Positions 34,440 to 45,227 of a DNA stretch of 64,000 bases are shown piece by piece; the stretch's first letter is position 1, and each line of letters starts with the position of its first letter. The DNA is from Argyresthia goedartella. Its lineage: Eukaryota; Arthropoda; Insecta; Lepidoptera; Argyresthiidae. The DNA is taken from positions 35,846,201 to 35,910,200 of the forward strand of contig OX463810.1 in NCBI GenBank assembly GCA_949825045.1, read 5' to 3'. Both the position numbers and the translations under genes were made by a program. The notes beneath the pieces are model-generated. The model had not been told where the DNA came from. It saw nothing but the letters and a program-made list of their open reading frames with translations, and made no database searches.

Positions 34440-35065
34440 CCTGCCATTTAAGTAATCTTGAACATTGTTATATCCCTTTTTTACTAAGTCACTTTTACAT
34501 GGTTTTTAAATTGCTCAAATGGCAATTTCAAGATCTCCAGAGGTATCTTGTTGTAGTAGAGAATGCATTGACCCTTGAAAGAATTGCTAACCTTCGTGAG
34601 TCTAAACCGGGGCGAAACTAGTCTGTGATTATTTCTTAGGTTTACATTACAGATATCGCTTAGTTTGGAAAATGTTGTTAGGTTCTTGCGTACATACATT
34701 ATATTTTCGAAAATATATTGACTAGCTACAGTTAGTATGTCAATTTCTTTAAAAAGCTCTCTTAAGTAGTCTGTGTGCATTTTAAGTTATACATTTCTCG
34801 AATAGTTCTTTATTGGAAAATAAATATAGATTTATTTTCCAATAAAGAACTATGACAGAACTATCAAATTATAACTTCCAATATGACATTTGGAAGTGAG
34901 AATTTGATACACTTGGTTTAACAATTCATTATTAACTGTGAACCAATTCAGATTAAAAACAATACTCCATTAACATCATCAAAATCTTCTTTTTGTATTT
35001 CAGTTTTGAAGACCAGTGAAATATCATTAGCAAACAACATTATGTCAGTCGATTTCTCCACCATG
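34440..35065 (-). pseudogene. CR1/Jockey-type LINE C-terminal fragment
   Basis: On the minus strand: MLFANDISLVF near 35040 (a decayed FADDTSLVF catalytic loop), then FDDVNGV and sequences toward 34860. A perfect 24-bp hairpin (34802-34853) follows, then a frame (34780-34484 and beyond) reading MHTDYLRELFKEIDILTVAS, YIFENIMYVRKN, LVSPRFRLTKVSNSFKGQ, IPLEILKLPFEQFKNHVK and VKKGYNNVQDYLN. This is the characteristic C-terminus of an insect CR1/Jockey-type LINE. The middle between the catalytic loop and the C-terminus is deleted. Confidence 0.75.
34802..34853. repeat. Perfect hairpin, 24-bp arms
   Basis: Arms 34802-34825 and 34830-34853 are perfect reverse complements around an ATAG spacer. The core is CTTTATTGGAAAATAAAT and its complement. 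It sits exactly at the internal deletion point of a LINE fragment. Confidence 0.9.
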
Positions 35066-35839
35066 AATGGTATTTAACCAGAGACTGTATAGGCCGGGCT
35101 TTCAACTGGTGCCTGCTTGGCGTTAAGTTTTTGGACAAACTGTATTTTGATACAGTCACTATGAAATGCTATGAAATGTTGTTAGTTAACTATTTAGGTA
35201 ATAGTTGATGACTAAGTTTTTGGTTTTTTTACTGGATTAGTAATTAAAGTTCAGAGGCTTCGTAATATACTGTGCAGCATTATTTACTTAGAACTCAACA
35301 GCCTAACTTCTACGCCATACATATTCACATGGCTTGCTAGTTAGTTTGTGCGAAGACGCGTCGGATACACATCCGACAACTCAAAGTTTGACCGACTCTC
35401 AAAAAGTCATGCTGACTTTCTCCCTCGCTCGGAAAATGACAGCGTCAGTATGACTTTTAAGCGATAATTTATTTGAGCTGGAGTCCGGGGTTTCAGCCAG
35501 CTAGCGGTCCTGCAGTCTTGTCCCCGAAGTGACTATAAAACGGGAACTAATCAACAACTTGCCTCGTAAACTTGCAGTCAAAATATGAGCTTTGCTGCTA
35601 TTTTGGAGATGAAGTGAATCCGATGGGGTAGTATTAAAACGTAAGACTGTAAATTCAGTTTTTAGTTGGCAAAACTACTGGTTTTGCCTGACCGAAGTAC
35701 TGAATAGCGCTAAAAATTAGAAACACCGGTATGGTCTGACAAAATTACTGAATTGCGTGACTAGAAATATAAAAAAAGCAACTTGAATTCGTTAATTCGG
35801 GTAACATTACATAAATTCGAGCGTAGGATTTTGTCGTCC
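35066..35839. other. No recognisable feature
   Basis: No gene or shared repeat seen. Confidence 0.4.
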
Positions 35840-35910
35840 TTAAATTTTCAACCTAACACGAAGGATAAAGGCGGTGAGCGAAGCTTCGCTCACCCCCTTT
35901 ATCCTTTAAC
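35840..35910 (-). mobile_element. MITE family A core fragment turned into a hairpin
   Basis: It contains TTCAACCTAACACGAAGGAT (reverse orientation of the family core), and then the two 23-base arms 35861-35883 and 35884-35906 form a hairpin with no spacer and one mismatch, centred on AAGCTT. Other copies have the looser GAGCGAAGCGAAGC centre. Confidence 0.75.
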
Positions 35911-36189
35911 TATCCTGAACCAGACCAGACCTGATCTAGACAAAGCTAGACAGTCTTTATTTAGCCAAAGAATAATAACCATTCAGTAATTCAGTCTCGA
36001 AAATCAGTAATATCGTCGCGCAATTCAGTTATTCTTTTGCTCATTTCAGGACATTCCGTTGTTCATGGTCATTCGCTCAATTAGTTTAAATTTATTAATA
36101 TATAGTTGTTTAGTTAGTTTATTCGGTCGTTTTATTAGGTCCCTATCCGATGCGGCGTTAGGCTAGCTCCGTTGACTCTGTTAATAGAA

Positions 36190-36252
36190 TAACCTTGAGG
36201 ATTGGCGCCTACGCCCAGCAGTGGGCCGATATAGGCTGAGCATGATGATGTG
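36190..36252 (+). mobile_element. LINE 3' end, CAGTGGG type
   Basis: AATAACCTTGAGGATTGGCG, then CCTACGCCCAGCAGTGGG, then ATATAGGCTGAGCATGATGATG. This is the common lepidopteran LINE 3' terminus with a GAT-repeat tail. Confidence 0.75.
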
Positions 36253-37564
36253 CATAGATATATACATGTATAGAACTAACACTCACTTCCAAGGATACTT
36301 AGAGTAAAACTACCACGTACTATCCAAGACAGTGTATATTTTTCGGACTTCTGCACGGTACAACGATCGACAGAAGAAAGAACGCGAGACTCGGAATACA
36401 AAGCCTTTTATAGTCGAAATTTTTGAGTTGCCGCGCTTGACAAATGTATGTAATTTGATGACTATGACTATGAATTAAATCCAGCATGAATAAAATCATA
36501 TAAACCAAGCGTGGTAAACAAGATATGTATGTTGTTCGCGGTCAGTCAATCAAACGCGCGCGAACGAGTTTTACAGTAACTTTTTAATCAGACTGTGATT
36601 TCAGAGTGTGATTAGAATAAATTAAATAAATCAAGGAAGCCAGCACTTACCTTTGGCCGGCGAGACGACGGAGGTTTTGTGTTCGCAGGGTAGGGCTAGG
36701 CTTAAGGGACCTAGAATTTAACTAATTTCCTGGTCCATCTCAGTTGCTAACACAGTTTGTTTAATGGGTTCCTTGGGCCCGGCGATTCTTGGGGCGGTCT
36801 GTTCGTATAATCAATTAGTTTTTATTTATTGTTCGTAGGTATAATCAATTAGTTTTTTATTTATTTTCTATTGACGACGCGTTGTTTGGATTTTTGACGT
36901 TGTATATTTTTATGGTTTGATTAATAAATGTCTTTAAGTAATCTACATATGGATAATAATCTTTCGAAAGTGCTATTGTCGAAATCGAAATATCGCATTT
37001 TCAAACTGAATACTATTTTAATTATCTAACTAAAATATTGACCCCAATTTCGGAGCAGCTCGTCTTGAGATGTCTAGATAGTGCTCCTTCAGGTCACGAG
37101 AGCAACGGAGGCTGATAAAAATAAAGCAATTTAAAGTTTAGATTAGTTTACCGACTCTTAGAAGAGAACCGCTCTACCCACTGAAATTTTATAGAAATCT
37201 AATATTTTCAATTTTAAAAGATAAAACTTGCTCCATATCTTATAATACTGCTGTTGTATAAGAAAACGTTGAACTTGATGTGAAATCGTTCCCATGGGTC
37301 CAATAGACCCTTGGACCTTTCGAAAGAAACTCGATATTCAAGATGATATCTCTTTTATCCGGCAATCTCTGTCGAGATTCTGTGTCCTTGTGGAATAAAA
37401 GATAAGAAATATAAATCATCAAGCCATTGAAGTGTTCTAAAAAGTCGCGAGAAGAAACATGAGCTCCTGCATCAACTCAAAAAGGTAAATCATTAACTTT
37501 CTTTAATGTCCGGGGATAAGTTTCCCGCAACAAAGCCTCTTTGGCAACAAACAATTTCTTTATC
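36253..37564. other. No gene recognised
   Basis: A minus-strand GTAAGT at about 36647-36652 preceded by CG-rich sequence could be a splice donor but has no supporting protein. The direct repeat TATAATCAATTAGTTTTTAT occurs twice (near 36805 and 36840). Confidence 0.4.
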
Positions 37565-37865
37565 CGCAAACAAACAAAAAACCGGACAAGTGCGCGTCGG
37601 ACTTACGCGAAAGGTTCGAAAGGTTCCTTACCATTGTATAACAAAAAACATAAAAAACTCGTCAATTGTATGGACTCCTTAATTTTTAACCATGCATATT
37701 TGTCGATATATCGGCAACAGAAATACACGTTATATCAAAATTTTAACTCTCTACCTATTACGGTTCATGAGATACAGACGGACATACAGACAGACGTATA
37801 TAGCAGAGGCTTAGTAATAGGGTCCCGTAGGCACCCTTCAGGTGCAGAACCCCAAGAAAGCTCAA
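37565..37865 (+). repeat. Dispersed repeat P
   Basis: AAAAAACCGGACAAGTGCGC at the start, TACGGTTCATGAGATACAGA inside, then AATAGGGTCCCGTAGGCACC at the end, as in the copy at 1162-1550. Confidence 0.75.
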
Positions 37866-38029
37866 CGCGGGTAGATGTCTCCGCGCTCAATTAACGCGGT
37901 AATTATTTACCGCGGCCCTTGCCATCAGTCACAGCGAGCAAAACATTCCCCCCCTCCTCCCATTCACTTAGCCAGACACATACCCCCTTCAACGCACACA
38001 TGAATAGCCATCTACAGGTTGCAACTTCT

Positions 38030-38670
38030 AGGTGTAGTCACATTTTATGTGGCGTCACTATGAACAACTTTTATTATGAAACTGAATTCTTCTGGGCCAC
38101 TCAAGGTGATACAAAAAATATAAACGGTTGATTCGAATCCATTTACTTTACTATGAAGTCTTCTACAGATTTGATTTTTGGGTTAACGTTTATTGAGTGT
38201 TTGATAGATATTCTCACTGAAGGAAAACGCGATTGGATAAAATTTTCTCGATGGAATTTATTTACGAAAATACCTCTAAATTGTTTTATTTTATCCTGTA
38301 ATTCTGAAATGTTTACTAATTTAATTGTGGAATTGCTTTTAAAATGTGGATATTATGTATTCGTAAACTGTCCTTGAAAATCTTTCTGATGAAATGGCGC
38401 AGCTTATTTTTAAACAATTTTTATGTGGTTTGGCGCTACGTTATTTTTGTTTATGTCGAGCGCATTGTTTGCTCTCTTTTCTTTCTGGAATGTGGAAGTA
38501 ATTAACGCAGTCACTTTCGTTTACATTAGTATTCCTTAGATACATTTTTTGTATCACCTTAAAATTTATATATACATTTTGGGTTGGGCGGTCAGAATTG
38601 TATAAAGTGGAACATGAAGTTGCTCAGATCGAATCGGATTCATAGTGTAAGCTGTTCACAATGACGACCT
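38030..38670. mobile_element. MITE family C split by another TIR element
   Basis: The left part (38030-38102: CTAGGTGTAGTCACATTTTA, then CACTATGAACAACTTTTATT) and right part (about 38580-38665: AAGTTGCTCAGATCGAATCG, then GTAAGCTGTTCACAATGA) are the two halves of a family C element. Between them is a 458-base insertion with 17-base inverted ends AAGGTGATACAAAAAAT (38103-38119 and 38544-38560). The insert encodes nothing recognisable. Confidence 0.72.
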
Positions 38671-39185
38671 CTGTGGCACTGCGGTTGTGGCTCTTCCTAC
38701 CAAACGAGAGCTCCCGGGTTCGATCCCCGGCTGGGGATCAAGAAAAAAGATCTAGGTCTTGGATTTTCATATGCTGAGTCGGACTTTACAGCACACTATA
38801 ATTTTGTCTATTCAATCGCATTCTTAACACTCTTCTGGTTAGAGGGAAATATGTTCCCACCAAAGAGTCAACTTTGCGTCTTGGTGACAAAGCCCAAAAC
38901 CAATGAAATTTTCTGTTTGCTATTTATAATAAGGAAAGGGGTTAAGTAAGTATTATATAATTTTATCTCGATCATTGTGGTTGTCTGTGTGTAAATTCTT
39001 TGCTTAATACTTGGACTTTCTGTGATGTGTTCTATATATTGTAACGCTTGACTAAACGCTAATCTTATCTTATCTTATATGTGTGTGACGTCGCTATTTC
39101 TGGTTCCCACGACACAGGGTATCCTAGTGTGGGGCCAGAAGTCCTGTATGTGCCTGCCTATAAGTAAATGCTTATGTTTAAATTA
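38671..39185 (+). mobile_element. SINE family 2 split by a LINE-like tail
   Basis: The head CCTCTGTGGCACTGCGGTTG and B box GGTTCGATCCC lie at 38669-38730. The SINE body resumes at about 39083 with GTGACGTCGCTATTTCTGGT and runs to GCCTGCCTATAAGTAAATG. The intervening piece (about 38772-39082) starts CTGAGTCGGACTTTACAGC and ends in CTTATCTTATCTTAT, a repeat tail typical of a 5'-truncated retroelement. ATATG on both sides may be the target duplication. Confidence 0.75.
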
Positions 39186-39324
39186 TGTTTTACAGAATAT
39201 TCAGGAACATAGGTAATATGCAGACCTTAATCAATATTTAAAAAGTATAGTGTATAAAATCGACAAAACACAGCACAAATACTTCTAAAGTTTATCTACA
39301 ATTGTACAGATATATATGAAAAAA

Positions 39325-39605
39325 TAGAGAAATTAATTTAAATAAAAAATCTGGGCCAGTTCACTGCCGCAGTCGGTGGGCAGGGTGCCCAGAAGGCTGG
39401 CGGCGTTGCCTCGCTGTATGACGAGACTCAGCCGTTGCCCAAGGAAGGCTCCAGCCCTCTGGTCACACGAGGCGTCGACCAGGAGAGAGCTCTTTGAAAA
39501 GTTCTCGCGCTTCCGGACCCCATGGCCCGAGTGTCTCGACGCCAAAAGGAACAAATATGTAGCCCAGCCCAAGAGCAGAATGTCTACACCTTTCCGTTAC
39601 CCCAT
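39325..39605 (-). pseudogene. Probable LINE polyprotein C-terminus
   Basis: On the minus strand: VDILLLGWATYLFLLASR, then DASCDQRAGAFLGQRLSL and VIQRGNAASLLGTL. The LGQRLSLxIQRGNAAxxLGT motif is, as far as I recall, the C-terminal end of a LINE-type polyprotein found in many animals. The stretch is GC-rich compared with its flanks. Upstream domains are absent. Confidence 0.5.
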
Positions 39606-39915
39606 GTATAGTTAGTTATCTTGGCTCCCCGCCCGCCCGGATTAATGACGCTGGCGCGTACGTGTACGGAGTACGAGGCAAAAATGTCGCTCGAATACAC
39701 AATCACTCCCGTGGTCTTAATTTAATTGCATGTTTCCGATGAAGCTTGTTCGATTCTGATGTGCCTTCGTGCCGATTAGCTTTCTCCTCGGTAAACTTTC
39801 TTTGCAAACTATCACAGTTACTCGTTGGAGGTAGTCTTCTTCTTTTTCGACATCATGTTTTTATTTATCGTGGGGTTTATGCCCCTCCAGTGAGAAGTAA
39901 TTTTAATATTTAAAG

Positions 39916-40324
39916 AAAACGGCAAAGTGCGAGTCGGACTCGCGCACGAATGATTCTGTACCATTATCTATTAAAACGGCAAAAACCACGTTTGTTGTAT
40001 GGGAGCACCCCTTAAACATTTATTATATTTAAATTTATTTATTTATTTGAATTTATTGCAAGCGTCTACCTGTTGCCGTTATCAATATCGAGCAAATACG
40101 AGAAAAAAAAATTGTATGGGAGCCCCCTTAAATATTTATTTTATTGAGATTTTTAGCATTTTTTGTTATATAGCGGCTACAGAAATATCTATGAAAATTT
40201 CAACTGTCTTAATATCACGGTTCATGAGATGCAGCCTGGTGACGGACGGACGGACGGACGGCCGGACAGCGGAGGCTTAGTAATAGGGTCACGTTTGGCA
40301 CCCTTCGGGTACGGAATCCTAAAA
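39916..40324 (+). repeat. Dispersed repeat P, with internal duplication
   Basis: GAAAACGGCAAAGTGCGAGT at the start; GGTTCATGAGATGCAGCC and four GACG units near 40240; ends CCTTCGGGTACGGAATCCTA. TTGTATGGGAGC and its flanks occur twice (39996 and 40114), an internal duplication. Confidence 0.78.
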
Positions 40325-40505
40325 ACTAGTAAAATTTAAACAGTTTGCTCTTAACGTTTAAGTCCCTGTTTTTCCTTACTTTGTCCTTCCTTACCTCATT
40401 TGTCTTTGGCAAATATTGGCTAACACTACCTACTCCTACAGATAAAGGGTATTAACATAGCGCAAATCGCTGACTGAAAAGGCCACTCTGGCACAGATTA
40501 ATAAA

Positions 40506-40553
40506 TAGTTACTCTGGCACTGTGTGTCAGTACACACAGTGCCAGAGTAACTA
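40506..40553. repeat. Perfect hairpin, 22-bp arms
   Basis: Arms 40506-40527 and 40532-40553 are perfect complements around a CAGT spacer; the core is ACTCTGGCACTGTGTGT. A direct partial copy of the left arm (ACTCTGGCACAG) occurs just upstream at 40485. Confidence 0.9.
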
Positions 40554-40984
40554 ATTCAATAATTAACTAAGTAAAATGAAAAGGTCCGATGTTGGTCCAC
40601 TTTTTGGTAAAATAAAAATAGTCATGGGGTAAAATTGTTATGTTCAATCGATAATCTCGATCTCAAATCGATAAATCGATAATCTAGCTATTACAATTTT
40701 GCCAGAGGCAATTATAAGGAGAGCGACATCTTCGGGAGTAAAGTAAAAGGCTTGAGATGCGCGCGAATACTAGACTAGACTAGGCTACTTTATTATAGGG
40801 AATACTATACGCTTATATACAACTTACTACAAAACTACGTGATGAATATAAATATACCTTATCTGTGACGGTCGTCAACTTATCTTAACATTACGTGGAA
40901 ATATGACTAACATATTCGACCGGCACAACAACAATAACCTATCGAAAAATACGAGGCTACCGTTTACTTATACAGCAGAAGAAA

Positions 40985-41300
40985 AATGTATGTAGATGGG
41001 CAGGATTCTTATCTTCTTCTTCTTCTTCTTCTTCAGCATTTCACCGTCCACCGTTGGACATATGCCTCCCCAGTTGTCCTCCATCTTGTGCGGTCCGCGG
41101 CCATTCTCGTCCAGGATAGGCCGGCCGTGATCTTTATGTCGTCGGACCACCTTGTCGCAGGTCTTCCAACGCTTCTTTTTCCTGTGCGGGGTCTCCAGAA
41201 CAAAACTTTAGAGCTCCATCTTCCGTCATTTCTGCGACAGATGTGTCCAGCCCATTGCCATTTAAGTCGCGCGACTCGTTTTCCTATACCTTATTCTTCA
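40985..41300 (-). pseudogene. LINE C-terminal fragment with GAA-repeat tail
   Basis: On the minus strand: RVARLKWQWAGHICRRNDGR, then RPRTGKRSVGRPATRWSDDI and TRWRTTGEAYVQRWTV, followed by a stop and a GAAGAAGAA tail (41013-41034, CTT on the plus strand). The KWQWAGH, GRPxxRWSDD and GEAYVQ motifs are typical of the last 100 residues of lepidopteran RTE-like LINE polyproteins. It is 5'-truncated. Confidence 0.8.
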
Positions 41301-43391
41301 GGATTTTTATACCATTGTTGATTTAAAAAATCAAACGTGAATATAAAAAGCACAAACCCGTCATTTACATATTAATTCTAAAATATTTTATCAAATACTT
41401 ATTGTAGAGCAATATTCTATCTATGTTATCTAGTTTTATATTCTATCTAAAACATCACTATCAAACTGTAGAATGGCAACATTATTTTAAGAAATTACAT
41501 TTTTTTCAAGCCGCCGATGCTGGTTTACTTCCTTACTTATTGAAATATACATAATTAGCCACTCAAAATTTGACAGACACTCAAAGCCTTACCGTCACTG
41601 CCTCACGCTCGTGAAATGAAAGCTCCATTAAGCATTATTTATAAGCAGAACTTTTTGGGCGCAGTCAGTGCATTCAGCCGTAAGCTTTTCGACACTTACC
41701 GACTGATATTTGCCTACCTTTTGAAACAAAAATTGGAATATAACTCTTAATTAATATCTCAATGATAAAACGTGTATTGTGAATACTAAGTTTATTTTAT
41801 TAGCTTACGAAATATTTCAGCCAGTGCTCGGTTATCACAATAGCCGGCGGAGTGAGCGCTAGTAAATAAAGTTGCCTCGATTGCCCGAAAAATACTAAGA
41901 ATCGCTTCAGGCACAAATGAGTCGGGAATTCTCCTCCGTTCGTAAACGATAGGCACTTTCTTCGGTCTATTTACACGGCGAATTTGCATAAAGTTTTTCG
42001 GGACGACGCGCCGGAATGCTTAATGAAAAAGAACAACAATGATCTCGTTTCGGAGTGGGCGGAATAAGGGATCAAGCACAAAGCCTTACTGTGGGGGCCT
42101 TACTGACGCGACCCACTTCCTAATATGTACGGCCTTAGGCTTGGAGTACACATAGTAACACGCCATATTTGTTATTTTTATTTATTTTATTTATTATCAA
42201 ATTTTAAATGTCCAACGTTACGGAAATTGCTCCGAGTCATTGTAAACATACGGGAAAATTACTGAGGAAAAAAGCAATATAAAAATAAATTAAATTACAA
42301 ATAATCCGTCAAATACCATTAATAAATGTCAACATTTCAAATAGAAAGATAATAATAATACAAATTAAACACAGTTACACATTCATCTCGCAAAACTTAC
42401 CACATTCTCGCACAATGTGCTTCTATGCATCACCAAACAGAAACAGAACAGTCAGTGGTGCTGCAGCCAACAGAGTATTGTGACTGCTGGCGCGCCACCA
42501 TGCGGTGCGTGCCGCCCACTAATAGCTGGTGCCTGCGCGCGCGGAGGTATTCGTCTTACACTAATAGCGCGCATACGGTACCGACAAGCGCGACACAGTC
42601 ACTGTCGCCTCGCAACAATCGACACACAGTCAGAAGCTGCTCGGTGTTACGTCTGACCTCTAGTGAGTTGTATCCGAGCAAACCCAATATGAAAGCGGAT
42701 GGATAAAGGTAAGGATAGTATTATGTATACCTTACGCGCATCCTATAAAGTTCGATTACTTTGAGCCTAAACACGTGAATAGCTCAGTTTTGGAACAAAT
42801 TTCTATATTGAGAATTTAAAATCTATAAAGCTTTAAACTCTTCAATTGCGTTTTATAAAGAATACTGTTTCTTCAGTTAATTATTCTAAGCACGACATCT
42901 GTTATACGTCTTTGTCTGTCTTTTCAACTCTTTACACTGGGCCAGGAAAGACTCGAGAAATACAGGTGATGTTTTGTAAAGTTACGCCCGACTCAGGGAT
43001 GGTTAATACACGACACTGAAGCAATATATATATATATTGCTTCAGTAATATTCTGGCAATAATATTCAGTAATTGGCAGAAAACTGAAGAAAGCTGTCAC
43101 GTTTCTTGTGCTTGTACGATGATGAACCTTTGCCACGGATCAAATAAACATAAATAATAATTATGCCCAAACCTCAACTGAAGACCTATACTCCAAAGCC
43201 TTTATTATCGAATATACTTTTTTCCTTCAAGCCAGTTCACCAGTTCACCTTGAGTCCGCCGTCGGTGTGTGAATTTAGAGCAATATATTGCTTCAGTAAT
43301 ATATATATTGTAAATTTTTAGTTACAAGCAATACGTAAACTATCGTCCCTGAGCCAGGCGTAACTTTACAAAACAACACTCTGTATAATAA
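41301..43391. other. Non-genic, with CpG-rich patches and AT repeats
   Basis: 41810-42110 and 42470-42665 are rich in CG and lack shared repeats. The second ends near GGATAAAGGTAAGG, which contains a possible splice donor, but no protein is recognisable. AT-repeat hairpins with GCAATATATA occur at about 43022-43040 and again near 43281. Confidence 0.45.
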
Positions 43392-43830
43392 TAGTAGTTT
43401 ATGTGACTGATACATAATGGAGGGCATTAAACTCGAGAGTGGGTTTATGAAACGAGCCGAAGACGAGTTTCATAATGATATTACTCGAGAGTTTTAATGC
43501 CTAATTTATCTAAATGTGTTTGTAGATAAACACTAGTTTATCTACAAACACATCATAAGCTCTCTTTGATTTGTTAAGGAACCGCATGTTTGACCGGCAT
43601 TGTGGCATTGATCATTGCTCTGCACTTGTTTAGCTTGTTCAATAGTACCAACTTCACAGAGAAACTAGGGGCGGCACGCAGGCGGGCGTCGGCATTCGAA
43701 ATTTGAATGTCATAATATGTCGAAATATTAAGAAATGAGTTTTTACCAAGTAGTATATCATTATGCTGATCGTAACGTGCGGATTTTGGTCGCAGTAAAG
43801 GGGGATTATGATACGTGTGTAGATAAAAAT
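43392..43830 (+). mobile_element. MITE family D with new hairpin
   Basis: The outer module (AGTAGTTTATGTGACTGATA, then CTCGAGAGTGGGTTTATGAA), inner unit (GGAACCGCATGTTTGACCGG, GTACCAACTTCACAGAG) and right end TTATGATACGTGTGTAGATA are as in the copy at 10138. The left border of the inner unit has been rewritten into an 18-bp perfect hairpin (43514-43553). Confidence 0.82.
43514..43553. repeat. Perfect hairpin, 18-bp arms, replacing MITE sequence
   Basis: Arms 43514-43531 and 43536-43553 (ATGTGTTTGTAGATAAAC and its complement) flank ACTA. In sister copies the left-arm position holds unrelated TATGTACAGTTACATAC, so the left arm here is an inverted copy of the right. Confidence 0.9.
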
Positions 43831-45227
43831 ATTAATTTGGCACTTAATGTGGGCGCTTGTCACATAAACCTCACAACGTGTCACAACACAAGCGCGACGG
43901 GATGTGATGACGTGTCACGCTGCGTCATGCTATGTGAATGTGTTTGCTAACAAAACGAAGCGTGTTGAAATCACACTGAAATGAACAGCCCGTGACATAC
44001 GCATGTTTTTGAAGATTTTGATTTATTGACTGAGATCGCGACAAAAAATAGCTAAACTAGACTGGCTTAACGTGCTATAATTGTGCCTCTTGCTCCCCGT
44101 ATGGGAAAACTGTTTTTATATCGCGTTTGGTCACAAGGGCGGTCGTTAGAGAATATTTGCAGTCCATCATCATGCATCTATCAACCACTACAGAGGATAG
44201 TCGTACATACAAAGGTGAGCCATGCATGGCAAGTGGCAAACAGATACCGCGGAGTGACTCTTATACTTAACATCGCACTTCGCTTCGACGAAGAAATGTT
44301 CGGCATACAATTCCAAGGAACCGTTGAACATTAAAAATTTGCCCTCAAAGTTCGTGCGTCGATAGCGAACGACTTCATGAAATTATGTATGACGAAAAAC
44401 TGCCAGATAGAGTTGTATAATGAAATGCTAATCCTTGAACATGTACAAGACTGCTTCCGTGTGCACTTAGTGTGAAACGGTTATTATTATTGTAGGTTTC
44501 GGGCGAGCAAACACCCACACACATACAATTTCTTACACTTGTGTTCAGCTGTAAGCAACTAAACTCATGGCGAACAATGTTGACTCTAATGAAATTGGCG
44601 GCTTACTTGAGTGTCATTACTGTTTTTTTATATAATTTATTCCATTCTCTCCCTTTTCCTTTTCTACGGTGATTTTTCTCGGCGTCTCCGGCTTGTTTGA
44701 GTTTACGATTATTTGACCTCCGTCCGTACCTCCCGGCGCACTCTTATTGGACTGCCGAGTAGGTGTCTACTGATTTTACGACCGCTTTGTAATTTGAGAT
44801 TTCTTTGTTGTCCGAATCACGCTCAAATCTAGTAAATGATGGAACATGTCTCACTCTGTACTAAAACAAACTCTGTGTATGAAGTCGTTGATTTTACGGC
44901 ACATATAACTCTCGTGTTATCTATTGCAATTTTTCATACAAGAGTAACGGCTTCTTAACAATATTTTATACCGTCGTAAATCGCACCATAATATTATGTA
45001 CCGCCATGAAACTTGCTTGGAACATCGGTTTTCTTGCAACAAATAGAGTCTAGTCTATTCGTTACGATTGTAGTTTGATGACTGGCTGTTTACTTAGATA
45101 TGGTTTACTGCTTCATGATATTTTTTGTTAAAGTGTATCCGTAACAAGAAGTTAGTAAATTAGCGCTGTTTTCTCATCCAATTATGTCGCGGAAAATTAA
45201 ATTTGAAGTTGACATTCCAAATTGACC
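43831..45227. other. No gene or known repeat seen
   Basis: 43845-43960 has recurring GTGTCACAAC/ACGTGTCACG words. The rest is unassigned and reading frames are unconvincing. Confidence 0.4.

Noticed and set aside
36640..36720. A minus-strand coding exon ending at GTAAGT
   Set aside because: A donor-like site is present but the preceding frame is short, has no acceptor that I can defend, and matches no protein family.
38671..38745. A second tRNA gene
   Set aside because: The same head occurs three times with a common SINE body; no amino-acid acceptor stem is formed.
39376..39615. A plus-strand GC-rich gene
   Set aside because: The minus strand carries the recognisable LQR/IQRGNAA motif of a LINE C-terminus; the plus frame is its shadow.
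40986..41321. A leucine-rich plus-strand secreted protein
   Set aside because: The leucine run is the CTT repeat, which is the reverse of a LINE GAA tail; the minus strand has the real coding remnant.
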